Origin: Alphaproteobacteria bacterium
GTDB lineage: Bacteria; Pseudomonadota; Alphaproteobacteria; Micropepsales; Micropepsaceae
Direction: 5' to 3'
Length of the DNA stretch: 57,397 nucleotides
NCBI GenBank assembly: GCA_025361185.1
Contig: JANYAR010000121.1
Coordinates: 1-57,397 of the forward strand
A program made the position numbers and the translations under genes. Of this stretch, positions 12,122 through 20,437 are shown piece after piece (within the stretch, counting starts at the first letter, position 1; each line of letters begins with the position of its first letter). The notes beneath the pieces were generated by a model, which saw only the letters and a list, made by a program, of their open reading frames with translations, did no database searches and was not told the DNA's origin.

Positions 12122-12151
12122 ACCATAACAGAAAAGGCCGTTTCAAGCCAA
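12122..12151 (-). promoter_or_regulatory. candidate promoter for dnaN
   Basis: On the minus strand TTGGCT (12151-12146) and TATGGT (12127-12122) are separated by 18 bases, each matching the sigma-70 consensus at 4 of 6 positions. It lies directly after the strong terminator at 12153-12190, where dnaN would need its own promoter. Weak sequence support. Confidence 0.35.
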
Positions 12152-12152
12152 A

Positions 12153-12190
12153 AAAAACACGCGGAAAACTCCAGTTTTCCGCGTGTTTTT
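12153..12190. terminator. strong bidirectional rho-independent terminator between dnaA and dnaN
   Basis: A 17-bp perfect stem (12153-12169 pairing with 12174-12190) with loop TCCA. The GC core is CGCGG and CCGCG. An A tract lies on the left side and a T tract on the right, so U-tails exist for both directions. It lies 40 bp past the dnaA stop and should end dnaA transcripts before dnaN. Confidence 0.88.
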
Positions 12191-12230
12191 GTCCCTGAAA
12201 AGGCTGGCTTTTTGGGTCCCGGAACGGGGA

Positions 12231-13688
12231 TCAGATTTCCGGGCGCCTTTGCAGCATCTGGGAGAGAAAATCCACCTCCTGGCGGAACAGGGCATCTTCC
12301 CCGATCAGGGCCTCGATGCGGCGGCAGGCATGCAGCACCGTGGTGTGGTCGCGGCCCCCAAAGCGCCGCCCGATCTCGGGCAGCGAGCGGGTGGTCAGCT
12401 TGCGCGACAGATACATCGCCACCTGGCGCGGACGGGCGACCCGGCGGGCGCGCTGGGGGGAATGAAAGTCCTTCACATCCAGCTTGTAGAATTCGGCGGT
12501 CTTTCTCTGGATGTCCTCGATCGAGGTCTTGGCGCCAGGCCCCGCGCGCAGGCCCACCGCTTCTTCCGCCACGTCCAATGTCACCGGCTTCTTGGTGAGG
12601 TCGGCATAGGTGGCCAGCTTGGTGAAAACCCCGATCAACTCGCGTGGCGAGGCGTCGTCCAGATCGGCAATTCGCTCCAGCACCGCATCGGGCAGCGCCA
12701 CGTCGGGCTTGTGGCGGGAAAATTCGGCGGCGCGCGATTTCAGGATCGCCAGCCTTGTGTCGCGGTCCGGCTTGTCCAGGCCCACGCACAGCCCGCCGGC
12801 AAGACGCGATTTCACATCCGCGCCCAATCCTTCCAATGCCTGCGGCGGACGGTCGGCGGCGATCACCACCCGGCGGCGCAAATCCGCGAAGGCATTGACG
12901 GTGTAAAGGAACTCCGACGCGGTGGCGGTCGAGCGGCAGATATGCTGCAGATCGTCGATGATCAGCACTTCGGCGGTGCGCAGCTCTTCCTTGAAGGCCA
13001 GCGTGTCCTTGCGATAGAGCGCGCCCAGGAAGTGGCGCATGAAATCCTCCGCGCGCAGGAAAAGCGTGCGCTTGCCGCGCTTGCGGAATTCCAGGGCGGC
13101 GGCGTTCAAAAGATGCGTCTTGCCGAAACCGAAACCGCCATGGATGTAGAGCAGCGGAATGTCGGACTGCTGGCCGTCGGCGAAGCTTTTGGCGGCGCTA
13201 TGGCCGAACTGGTTGGCCGCGCCCGGAATGAAGCTGTCGAAGGTCTGCTGGGGATGCAGCATCCGGTTCCACAGGCCCCTGTCTTCTTCGGGTCCGCGGC
13301 TTTCGCTGCGCGGCGAGATGTAGGAAATGCTGGCGGGCGCCTCGGCAAGACCCTGATGCTGGGCCTCGCGCGGAATGGCGCCGCCGATCGCCGACGGCGG
13401 CGCCGCGCTGATCACGATTGACAGCGAAGCGGGCGTGAAACCCTCGGCGACAAAGGCTTTCTCGATACGGCCGACATAGTGGTTGGCCACCCAGTTGCGC
13501 ACGAAAGGCTTGGTGGCGCCGATCTTCAGCTCATCGGCGTCAAAGGATTCCAGGTTCAGCGGGCCAATCCAGGCGTCGAACACCGGATCGCCCAATTCCC
13601 GGCGCATGCGCTCACGCACCGCTGTCCACGCCGCCCGCCAGTCCTGCACCGATTGTCCCACTTGCACCATGTCGAACCCATTTTCCAT
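12231..13688 (-). CDS. dnaA: chromosomal replication initiator DnaA
   Basis: An AAA+ initiator that binds DnaA boxes and opens the origin. The chosen 485-residue protein has an N-terminal DnaB/DiaA-interaction domain at about 12-85 and a variable linker. Walker A is GGFGFGKT at 184-191, Walker B VLIIDDLQ lies near 247, and the C-terminal box-binding helix has the signature RDHTTVLHACRRIE. The open frame extends 49 codons upstream through the rhodanese end without DnaA similarity. ATG 13688 and ATG 13670 are the plausible starts; GAGG lies upstream of the first. Confidence 0.96.
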   Translation of the reverse strand: MENGFDMVQVGQSVQDWRAAWTAVRERMRRELGDPVFDAWIGPLNLESFDADELKIGATKPFVRNWVANHYVGRIEKAFVAEGFTPASLSIVISAAPPSAIGGAIPREAQHQGLAEAPASISYISPRSESRGPEEDRGLWNRMLHPQQTFDSFIPGAANQFGHSAAKSFADGQQSDIPLLYIHGGFGFGKTHLLNAAALEFRKRGKRTLFLRAEDFMRHFLGALYRKDTLAFKEELRTAEVLIIDDLQHICRSTATASEFLYTVNAFADLRRRVVIAADRPPQALEGLGADVKSRLAGGLCVGLDKPDRDTRLAILKSRAAEFSRHKPDVALPDAVLERIADLDDASPRELIGVFTKLATYADLTKKPVTLDVAEEAVGLRAGPGAKTSIEDIQRKTAEFYKLDVKDFHSPQRARRVARPRQVAMYLSRKLTTRSLPEIGRRFGGRDHTTVLHACRRIEALIGEDALFRQEVDFLSQMLQRRPEI

Positions 13689-13752
13689 TTGTGTTTGCCT
13701 CGGCCGTCTGCAGCCGTCCCCCGTCAGGTGTTCCTGTCCGGGCCCTTTGTAC

Positions 13753-14187
13753 TTAGCCTTGCCGCCAGGGCAGATTTGCCGCCTTCCATCCATTGTGCGC
13801 GCCACGATGGCCTTGTTCGTCCTTGTCGCCTTCAAAGCCGTCCGAAATATTGAAAGCCTGGTGGAAGCCTGCCTGGGTGAGGGCGATGGCCGCGGCCCTG
13901 CTGCGCGCGCCCGAGCGGCACATGACCAGCACGGGCGCTGCCGGATCGCCCAAGGCCTGGCTCGCCTCCGTCACAAAGCCGGGATTGCGACCGCCTTCGG
14001 GAAAGCCCTGCCATTCCACACAATGCGTCTGGCGTCCCAGCGCAGAGAGGTCCGCAAGGCCGACAAAATTCCACTCCGCCGTGGTGCGCACGTCCAGAAG
14101 CTGGGCCCGGGGGTCGGCGCTGAGGCGCTGCCAGGCCTGCGTGGCGCTGATTTCACCGGCGTATCCAAGAGTAGAGGAGGGGGTCAT
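13753..14187 (-). CDS. rhodanese-like domain protein
   Basis: A single-domain sulfurtransferase-like protein of 144 residues. The active-site loop is CRSGARSR with catalytic Cys90, and the family start LLDVRTTAEW is at 30-39. The loop is of rhodanese length, so transfer of sulfane sulfur is likely; the acceptor is unknown. It lies 64 bp upstream of dnaA on the same strand, between dnaA and rpsT, where many relatives have no gene. It may share a transcript with dnaA. Confidence 0.88.
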   Translation of the reverse strand: MTPSSTLGYAGEISATQAWQRLSADPRAQLLDVRTTAEWNFVGLADLSALGRQTHCVEWQGFPEGGRNPGFVTEASQALGDPAAPVLVMCRSGARSRAAAIALTQAGFHQAFNISDGFEGDKDEQGHRGAHNGWKAANLPWRQG

Positions 14188-14235
14188 GCTTGCGCCACAG
14201 AGAAAAATATCGGGCTGCCGGGGTCATCGCCCAGC

Positions 14236-14254
14236 AAAACAACGTCGTTGTTTT
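14236..14254. promoter_or_regulatory. perfect dyad, candidate operator
   Basis: Arms AAAACAACG and CGTTGTTTT are exact complements around a single T. It lies 49 bp upstream of the rhodanese start, a normal place for a regulator binding site. The regulator is unknown. Confidence 0.45.
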
Positions 14255-14275
14255 AAGTATTTACGGGGACGAGTA

Positions 14276-14295
14276 TTTTCGGATATGTCCGAAAA
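14276..14295. promoter_or_regulatory. perfect dyad, candidate operator
   Basis: Arms TTTTCGGA and TCCGAAAA flank the four bases TATG, about 90 bp upstream of the rhodanese start. The spacing of arm centres (about one helical turn) suits a dimeric DNA-binding protein. Confidence 0.45.
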
Positions 14296-14476
14296 CATGC
14301 CAACTGACCCTGAATATTGTCGATTTATTTAATCTGTACTTCGACATATTCAGTGCCCGCCCCGTTCGTTGGTTAAGATACGTCCAAGCCGCGCGATCCT
14401 ACAAGGGAATAAATTGAGAACAGACGCCCTGATTCGAAAAATTTTTCGCTTTTGTGAACTCGCTTAAATGGTTGTG

Positions 14477-14486
14477 CCGTATACGG
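14477..14486. promoter_or_regulatory. palindrome CCGTATACGG, shared with 45056-45065
   Basis: An exact 10-bp palindrome followed by AA. The same core occurs in the AT-rich region before the Lys/Ala microprotein gene. In both places ATTTTTCGCTTTT lies shortly upstream on the plus strand. Confidence 0.4.
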
Positions 14487-14593
14487 AAAATGCTCATTTG
14501 TGACCAAGCGTTTTTGAATCAGTCACTTAGGTCTCATTTCATCCGTGTTGCAGCGGCGAAATATGACTTTTTTGAGAAGATCAGCACACGGAC

Positions 14594-14628
14594 AAATAAA
14601 AAGGCCCGGTTTTTACCACCGGGCCCGA
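14594..14628 (-). terminator. rho-independent terminator of rpsT
   Basis: On the minus strand arms GGCCCGGT and ACCGGGCC flank GGTAAAA, followed directly by TTTTTATTT. It begins 38 bp after the rpsT stop. Confidence 0.85.
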
Positions 14629-14665
14629 ATCTGGACTTGAAATCCGTTAGATTTCAGCATCTTCG

Positions 14666-14932
14666 TTATTTGGTCAGTTTTGCGACCCGCTTGGTCAGGC
14701 GCGACACTTTCCGCGACCCGGTATTCTTGTGCAGCACGCCCTTGGAGACACCGCGCATGATTTCAGGCTCAGCGGCCTTCAGGGCGGCCAGGGCGGCTTT
14801 CTTGTCACCCGAGGTGATGGCTTCTTCGACCTTGCGGATAAAGCCGCGCACCCGGGTTTTGCGCGATGTATTGATGGCGGTGCGCTTGGCGGTGGTGCGG
14901 ACGCGCTTCTTAGAGGAGGCGATATTGGGCAT
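14666..14932 (-). CDS. rpsT: 30S ribosomal protein S20
   Basis: An 88-residue, Lys/Arg-rich primary 16S rRNA-binding protein of the small subunit. It starts [20 protein letters not shown] and ends in the helical basic pattern [12 protein letters not shown], both typical of S20. An AGGA site precedes the ATG. A good sigma-70 promoter and a terminator flank it, so it is probably a monocistronic unit. Its place just before dnaA is common in Alphaproteobacteria. Confidence 0.97.
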   Translation of the reverse strand: MPNIASSKKRVRTTAKRTAINTSRKTRVRGFIRKVEEAITSGDKKAALAALKAAEPEIMRGVSKGVLHKNTGSRKVSRLTKRVAKLTK

Positions 14933-14965
14933 GGGAGTCCTGCGGTTTTTCGTAAAAGAGGCGGG

Positions 14966-14994
14966 CCTATAGCGCGGGATAGCCCCGGGGTCAA
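14966..14994 (-). promoter_or_regulatory. sigma-70 type promoter of rpsT
   Basis: On the minus strand TTGACC (14994-14989) and TATAGG (14971-14966) are exactly 17 bases apart, 34 bp upstream of the rpsT ATG. This is the best canonical promoter I found in the window. Confidence 0.7.
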
Positions 14995-15015
14995 CAAAAT
15001 CCCCGATTACGCGGC

Positions 15016-15783
15016 TTATTCGTCCTTGAAAGCGGGCTTTCGTTTCTCGGCAAAGGCCGCCATGCCTTCCTTCTGGTCGGCCGTGGCGAATATGGCGTGA
15101 AACAGGCGGCGTTCGAAATGCAGCCCCTCCGCCAAGGTCGTTTCCTGCGCCCGGCCCACCGCTTCCTTGACCATCTGGACGGCGGGGCTGGACTGGGCGG
15201 CGATCTTCTGCGCGGCCTTCAACGCTTCGGCCATCAGCATCTCAGCCGGCACGACGCGGGCCGCAAGGCCGCAACTCTCGGCCTCGGCTGCATCCATGGT
15301 GCGGCCGGTCAGGCACAGATCCATCGCCTTGGACTTGCCGATGATGCGGGTCAGCCGCTGGCTGCCGCCCAGGCCAGGCATGATGCCCAAGGTGATTTCC
15401 GGCTGGCCGAACCGGGCGGTATCGGCGGCGATGATGAAATCGCAAACCAAGGCCAGTTCGCAGCCGCCGCCCAGGGCATGGCCCGCCACCGCCGCGATGA
15501 TGGGCTTTTTGATGCGGGCGATACGATCAAATTGCTCGCCGAACAGGTTCTCCCGGTACATCTGGGAATAGGTCTTGGACTGCATCTCCTTGATATCGGC
15601 GCCGGCGGCAAAGGCGCGTTCGGAGCCAGTGACGATCATGCAGCGCACCTCTGTGCCACGGTCCCAGGCTTCCAACGCGTCAGCCAGTTCATTCAGCAAG
15701 GCGGTGTTCAGCGCATTCAGCGCGTCGGGACGGTTCAGGGTGGCGATGCCAACCGAACCATTAACGTCCATCTTGATGTTCAT
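15016..15783 (-). CDS. enoyl-CoA hydratase
   Basis: A crotonase-superfamily enzyme of 255 residues that hydrates trans-2-enoyl-CoA in fatty acid beta-oxidation. The oxyanion-hole segment [19 protein letters not shown] is present, as is the second catalytic region [19 protein letters not shown], in which both family Glu positions are kept. I start at ATG 15783 (MNIKMDVNG), since upstream codons of the open frame lack family similarity. It lies 7 bp after mutM on the same strand. The association ech-mutM is common in this class. Confidence 0.92.
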   Translation of the reverse strand: MNIKMDVNGSVGIATLNRPDALNALNTALLNELADALEAWDRGTEVRCMIVTGSERAFAAGADIKEMQSKTYSQMYRENLFGEQFDRIARIKKPIIAAVAGHALGGGCELALVCDFIIAADTARFGQPEITLGIMPGLGGSQRLTRIIGKSKAMDLCLTGRTMDAAEAESCGLAARVVPAEMLMAEALKAAQKIAAQSSPAVQMVKEAVGRAQETTLAEGLHFERRLFHAIFATADQKEGMAAFAEKRKPAFKDE

Positions 15784-15790
15784 GTGCGCC

Positions 15791-16660
15791 TCACGTCTGA
15801 CACTTGGGACAATAGAAGGTGGAACGTCCCGATTGCACAATGCGCTTTACCGCCCCAGGACATTTGGCGGTTTTGCAGGCCAGGCCTTCGCGGCCATAGG
15901 CCAGGAACTGATGCTGGAAATTACCGGGATCGCCGGTGGCCTGGGCATGGTCGCGCAAGGTCGAGCCGCCCGCGGCGATGGCCGCGCTCAGCACTTTCTT
16001 GATTGCCGCCACCAGGGGCGCGATCCGCTCGCGCTTGATGGAACCGGCCAGCCGCTTGGGTGAGATACCGCTGCGGTGCAAAGCCTCGCAGACATAGATG
16101 TTGCCCAGCCCCGCGATCAGCCGCTGGTCCAGCAGCGCCGACTTGATGGGCGTCTTCTTGCCGGAAAGACGCTTGGCAAGATAAGTGGCGTTGAATTGCT
16201 CCGACAGCGGCTCGACGCCGATATCCTTGAACAGCTTGTCCTGTTCCAGACCTTCGGTATCCACCAGGGTCATCAATCCAAAGCGGCGATGGTCGTTGAA
16301 GATGATGCGCGCCGGCGCGTCGGTTTCGAACACGACATGATCGTGCTTGCCGACGCCGTCGGGTGCTTTGTCATAGACATAGCTGCCGATGCGCCGCTGC
16401 TTTCCATGCGCATAGACACTCATGCGGCCCGACATGCCCAGATGGATCACCAAGGTCTCGCCGCTGTCCAGATCGGCCAGCAGGTACTTGGCCCGGCGCC
16501 AAAGTTTTTTGACTTTGCGTCCCTTGGTGCGGGCGACGAAATCCTTCGGGAAGGGAATGCGCAGATCGCCACGCCGCGTCTGCACATCGGTCAGCAGACG
16601 GCCTTCCAACACGGGGGACAGGCCCAGGCGCACGGTTTCGACTTCGGGAAGTTCAGGCAT
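15791..16660 (-). CDS. mutM: formamidopyrimidine-DNA glycosylase (Fpg/MutM)
   Basis: A bifunctional glycosylase/AP lyase that removes 8-oxoguanine and formamidopyrimidines. The 289-residue protein has the catalytic N-terminus PELPEVETV, with Pro2 as nucleophile and Glu3 as acid. It ends in a zinc finger with Cys pairs CX4C and CX2C ([11 protein letters not shown]). The CX4C spacing is usual in alphaproteobacterial members. It is divergent from ubiE across 68 bp. Confidence 0.97.
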   Translation of the reverse strand: MPELPEVETVRLGLSPVLEGRLLTDVQTRRGDLRIPFPKDFVARTKGRKVKKLWRRAKYLLADLDSGETLVIHLGMSGRMSVYAHGKQRRIGSYVYDKAPDGVGKHDHVVFETDAPARIIFNDHRRFGLMTLVDTEGLEQDKLFKDIGVEPLSEQFNATYLAKRLSGKKTPIKSALLDQRLIAGLGNIYVCEALHRSGISPKRLAGSIKRERIAPLVAAIKKVLSAAIAAGGSTLRDHAQATGDPGNFQHQFLAYGREGLACKTAKCPGAVKRIVQSGRSTFYCPKCQT

Positions 16661-16728
16661 GGGTTGGTAATAAAGGGTCGCGGGGGGCGGCGGTAGCCTG
16701 TTGCGGCCGGGACAGCTATGTTCCCGTC

Positions 16729-17481
16729 ATGACTGAGAAAACCGCCAGTTTCGGTTTCCGCGATGTGCCCGAGGACCAGAAGGAGGGCCTGGTTGCGGAG
16801 GTCTTTTCCTCCGTGGCGGCGCGCTACGACCTGATGAACGATCTGATGAGCGCCGGCGTCCATCGCATCTGGAAGGATGCCATGGTGGAATGGCTGAACC
16901 CCCAGCCGGGCTGGAAGGTGCTGGACGTGGCGGGCGGCACCGGCGACATCGCCTTTCGCATTATTGCCCTGGCCCGCTCGCGTGGCGGCGAAGCAGCCGT
17001 TACGGTTTGCGACATCAATGCCCAGATGCTGGGCGAGGGCGTGCGCCGGGCCGAAGAAAAAAAAGAAACGGGAATCGAATGGGTGTGCGGCAATGCCGAA
17101 GCGCTACCTTTTCCCGATTGCCATTTCGACGCCTATACCATCGCCTTCGGCATTCGCAACGTGACCCATATCGAACAGGCGCTGGCGGAAGCGCGGCGCG
17201 TCCTAAAGCCGGGCGGGCGTTTTCTGTGCCTGGAATTTTCCAAGGTCGAAGTGCCCGGACTGGATACGCTGTACGACGCCTATTCCTTCAAGCTGATGCC
17301 CAAGATCGGCGGCCTGGTGGCGAAGGACGAAGAATCCTACCGCTATCTCGCCGAAAGCATCCGCCGCTTTCCGCCCCAGGCGAAATTCGCAAGCATGATC
17401 GCCGAGGCGGGCCTGGAACAGGTGAAGGTGCGCAATCTGTCGGGCGGCATTGCCGCCATGCATTCGGCCTGGCGGCTGTAA
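16729..17481 (+). CDS. ubiE: ubiquinone/menaquinone C-methyltransferase UbiE
   Basis: This methyltransferase carries out the C-methylation step of ubiquinone synthesis. The 250-residue protein has motif [11 protein letters not shown] at 64-73 and the family signature segments [17 protein letters not shown] and [14 protein letters not shown]. The C-terminus ends in [12 protein letters not shown], as expected. Its TAA overlaps the ATG of ubiB (TAATG), a two-gene quinone operon. Confidence 0.97.
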   Translation: MTEKTASFGFRDVPEDQKEGLVAEVFSSVAARYDLMNDLMSAGVHRIWKDAMVEWLNPQPGWKVLDVAGGTGDIAFRIIALARSRGGEAAVTVCDINAQMLGEGVRRAEEKKETGIEWVCGNAEALPFPDCHFDAYTIAFGIRNVTHIEQALAEARRVLKPGGRFLCLEFSKVEVPGLDTLYDAYSFKLMPKIGGLVAKDEESYRYLAESIRRFPPQAKFASMIAEAGLEQVKVRNLSGGIAAMHSAWRL

Positions 17482-18983
17482 TGGTTGCCGTCTCCAGTTT
17501 CTTGCGCCTTCTTTATGCCGCCTGGCTGCTCGCCGGGCCGGCGCGGGCCTTTCGTGCGAAGAAGCCGGACGCCGGGGCGCGGCTCGCCCGCGCGCTGGAG
17601 CGGCTGGGACCGGCCTTTATCAAGCTGGGCCAGATGCTGGCGACACGGCCCGATATCGTGGGCGCCGCGCTCGCGGGCGGCCTGGAACATCTGCAGGACC
17701 GCTTGCCGCCGTTTTCGGAATTCGAGGCACGGGCCGAGATCACCCGTGCCTTCGGCAAGCCGGTCGAGGCGCTGTTTTCCAGCTTCGGCGCCGCCTTGGC
17801 GGCCGCCTCCATCGCCCAGGTGCACCCTGCCCAGACCAGCGACACGCCGCCGGTGCGGGTGGCGGTCAAGATCCTGCGCCCCAAGGTGCGCGAACAGTTC
17901 GCGCGCGATCTGCAGGCGCTGGCCTTCTTCGCCCGGGCCGCGGAAAGTTTTTCCGCCGAAGCACGGCGGCTGCGCATGACAGCCGTGGTGGCGACCCTGG
18001 CGGAGTCGGTGGCGTTGGAGCTGGATCTGCGCATGGAAGCGGCGGCTGCCGGCGAACTCTATGAACGCACGCGCGGCGAGGAACAGTTCCGGGTGCCGCA
18101 TATCGACTGGAACCGTACCGCCTCAAGCGTGCTGACCAGCGAATGGATCGACGGCGTGTCGGTGCGCGACACCGCCGCCATCGTCGCGGCGGGCCGCGAT
18201 CCCAAACAGGTGGCGGTACTGGTGATGCGCAGCTTTCTCACCCAGGCGCTGCGCGACGGCTTTTTCCACGCCGACATGCATCCCGGAAACCTGTTCATCG
18301 ATGCGCAGGGGCGGCTGGCGGCGGTGGATTTCGGCATCATGGGGCGGCTGGATGCAGGCATGCGCCGTTTCATGGCCGGGACGCTCGCCGGTTTCCTGCA
18401 GCGCGATTATCGCAAAGTGGCGGAACTGCATTACGAATTTGCCTTCGTGCCGTCGCACTATCCACTCGAGACTTTCGCCCAGGCCTTGCGCGCCATCGGC
18501 GAGCCGATCTTCGGCCGCAGCGCGCGCGACGTTTCCATCGCTCGTCTTCTGGGACAGTTGTTTGAAACCACGCGCCGCTTCGACATGCAGGCCCAGCCGC
18601 AGCTGGTGCTGCTGCAAAAGACCATGGTGGTGGTGGAAGGGGTTTGCCGTGGCCTGGACCCGGACTTCGATATCTGGCAGGCGGCGCGCCCCGTCGCCGA
18701 AAGATGGGTGAGCGAAAATATGGGCCCGGAAGCAGCCCTGACCCGCGCAGGCGAAACCTTCGGCGCGCTGGGCAAACTGGCCCAGGATCTGCCGCAGCTG
18801 GTCAAGAATGCCGAAGAATTTTCCCAGATGGTGGCGGAAGGCGGCGTACGGCTGCATCCCGACACCGCCATCCAGATCGCGGCCGAGCAAGAGCGCCGCT
18901 CGCGCCCCACGCGGGTTGCGCTGATTGCCGTGCTGGTGGTGATCGCGGCCGCGCTGCTCTTCGCGCTACAGCGGCTTCTTTGA
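17481..18983 (+). CDS. ubiB: ubiquinone biosynthesis ABC1/ADCK-type protein UbiB
   Basis: An atypical protein-kinase-like ATPase needed for ubiquinone synthesis, at the inner membrane. The 500-residue protein has the KxGQ motif (FIKLGQ at 46-51), the Ala-rich loop AAASIAQVH, FFHADMHPGN and DFGIMGRLD. The C-terminus has a hydrophobic segment (VALIAVLVVIAAALLF) likely to be a membrane anchor. ATG 17481 is coupled to ubiE. The last 18 bases overlap the end of the convergent MATE gene. Confidence 0.95.
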   Translation: MVAVSSFLRLLYAAWLLAGPARAFRAKKPDAGARLARALERLGPAFIKLGQMLATRPDIVGAALAGGLEHLQDRLPPFSEFEARAEITRAFGKPVEALFSSFGAALAAASIAQVHPAQTSDTPPVRVAVKILRPKVREQFARDLQALAFFARAAESFSAEARRLRMTAVVATLAESVALELDLRMEAAAAGELYERTRGEEQFRVPHIDWNRTASSVLTSEWIDGVSVRDTAAIVAAGRDPKQVAVLVMRSFLTQALRDGFFHADMHPGNLFIDAQGRLAAVDFGIMGRLDAGMRRFMAGTLAGFLQRDYRKVAELHYEFAFVPSHYPLETFAQALRAIGEPIFGRSARDVSIARLLGQLFETTRRFDMQAQPQLVLLQKTMVVVEGVCRGLDPDFDIWQAARPVAERWVSENMGPEAALTRAGETFGALGKLAQDLPQLVKNAEEFSQMVAEGGVRLHPDTAIQIAAEQERRSRPTRVALIAVLVVIAAALLFALQRLL

Positions 18984-20378
18984 AAGCAATATGAATCGGG
19001 TGGTCAGGCTCACCGCCGCCACCAGAAGCCCGAATGCCAAGCCCAGCCAGATGCCGAAGCCCTGCATCCCGTAGCCAAAGCCCAGCAGCAGTCCCACCGG
19101 TGCGCCCGCCAGCCAATAGGACCCGCCCGCCAGCCACATCGGGCCGCGCGCGTCTTTGAGGCCGCGCAGGCTCATGGACGCCGTGACCTGAATGCCGTCC
19201 ACCAACTGGAAGGCGGCGGCGACGTGCAGAAAACTCACCGCCAGCGCCAGCACGTCGGCATTGGCCGGAACATCCGGCAGCCACAGGGTGGCGATTTCGC
19301 GCGGCCACAGCAGCAGCAACAGTGCGGTCATGCACATGAAGGCCGCACCCATGGCGATGGCGGTGAAGCCGGCCCGCCGCGCCGCGGCTCCATCGCCCGC
19401 GCCCGTTGCCTGTCCCACCCGCACCGTCGCCGCCAGGCCGATGCCCAGCGGAATCATGAATGTCAGCGAGGGAATGGTGATGGCAATCTGGTGCGCCGCC
19501 AGCGAGGCCAGCCCGAAAATGCCCATCGCCAGCGCCGCGCCGTTGAACAGCGCCACCTCGAACACCATGGTGATGCCGATGGGCAGGCCCAGGTGGAAAA
19601 GCTCGGCGAAACTTGGCCAGTGGGGATGAAACAGCCGGTGCGCGATGCGGTAGCGCTTCAGGGCGGGCGCGGCCAGGCATACCGCCAGCATCGCCACGAA
19701 ACTGAAGATGTTGGAGCTGGCGCTGGCGATGCCGGCGCCGAAAAGGCCCAGGCGCGGCAGGCCGAAATGGCCGAAGATCAGCGCATAGTCGAAGCCGGCG
19801 TTCCACAGAATGGCCAGCGCCATCACCGCCAGCGGCGGCACCGCGCGCGACAGCGCGGTGGAAAAACTGCGCAGTACTTGAAAGCCCAGCGCGAAGGGAA
19901 GTCCCCAGGCCAGGCCCGACATGAAGAGCGCCGCATCCGCCGCCATGTCCGGCTGCTGGCCAAGGGCCGACAGGATGGGCCGGGTGAAAATCAGCAACGC
20001 CAGCAGCGGCAGCGACACCAACGCCACCGACCACAGTCCCATGCGCACGACGATACGCACCTCGCGCTGATCACGACGCTTGAGACTTGCGCTGTGCTTG
20101 CCTTGGACATGGGCGATCACCGGTGACACCGCCATCGGCATGCCGCTGCCGAGCAGCCAGACCAGGAAATAGACCGTGTTGCCAAGCGCGCCGGCCGCCA
20201 GCGCTTCCTTGCTGTAATGGCCCAGCATCACCGTATCGGTGGCCAGGATCGTCATCTGCGCCAGCTGCGTGGCCGCCATCGGCACCGCCAGGCGCAGCAG
20301 CTCGCGTCCCTCCAGCAGCCAGGCATGGCGGCGTCGGGCGGGGATCAGCGGTCCGGGATCGGCAAGGTGGTCCATCAT
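18966..20378 (-). CDS. MATE family multidrug/Na+ efflux protein (NorM-like)
   Basis: A 470-residue inner-membrane antiporter with about 12 hydrophobic segments in two related halves. Family patterns include LAVPMAATQLAQMTILATDTVMLG at the first helix, PLGIGLAATVRVGQATGAGD at the seventh and DGIQVTASMSLRGLKD later. It should exchange H+ or Na+ for cationic drugs; real substrates are unknown. Two adjacent ATGs (20378, 20375) are possible starts. Its 3' end overlaps ubiB in convergent orientation. Confidence 0.92.
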   Translation of the reverse strand: MMDHLADPGPLIPARRRHAWLLEGRELLRLAVPMAATQLAQMTILATDTVMLGHYSKEALAAGALGNTVYFLVWLLGSGMPMAVSPVIAHVQGKHSASLKRRDQREVRIVVRMGLWSVALVSLPLLALLIFTRPILSALGQQPDMAADAALFMSGLAWGLPFALGFQVLRSFSTALSRAVPPLAVMALAILWNAGFDYALIFGHFGLPRLGLFGAGIASASSNIFSFVAMLAVCLAAPALKRYRIAHRLFHPHWPSFAELFHLGLPIGITMVFEVALFNGAALAMGIFGLASLAAHQIAITIPSLTFMIPLGIGLAATVRVGQATGAGDGAAARRAGFTAIAMGAAFMCMTALLLLLWPREIATLWLPDVPANADVLALAVSFLHVAAAFQLVDGIQVTASMSLRGLKDARGPMWLAGGSYWLAGAPVGLLLGFGYGMQGFGIWLGLAFGLLVAAVSLTTRFILLSKKPL

Positions 20379-20437
20379 GGGGTGCGGTGATTAGCACGGA
20401 CACGCGACGGACGCCCCTGGTGCCGCTATAAAAAGCC

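Larger units (their letters stand above)
14188..14665. other. AT-rich non-coding region upstream of the rhodanese-dnaA pair
   Basis: These 478 bases hold no convincing gene and are visibly richer in A and T than the surrounding DNA. They contain three exact dyads (14236-14254, 14276-14295, 14477-14486), the rpsT terminator (14594-14628) and three GANTC sites (14431, 14516, 14627). I found no good match to TTATNCACA or its complement. The region could hold the promoter of the rhodanese-dnaA unit, or an origin of replication with unusual boxes. Neither is proven. Confidence 0.5.

Noticed and set aside
10810-12198. A 462-codon plus-strand frame covering dnaN
   Set aside because: Although dnaN has a stop, the minus-strand sequence matches DnaN through its whole length, so this frame is a shadow and not a replacement gene.
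14431-14631. Three GANTC (CcrM) sites near the dnaA region
   Set aside because: About two would be expected by chance in this length, so the number is not evidence of cell-cycle control.
14188-14665. DnaA boxes
   Set aside because: I searched both strands by eye for TTATNCACA-like words. Only matches with two or more mismatches were seen (for example TTGGTCACA on the minus strand near 14500).
15830-15900. Damaged zinc finger in MutM because of CX4C spacing
   Set aside because: All four Cys are present, and this spacing is known in alphaproteobacterial Fpg proteins.
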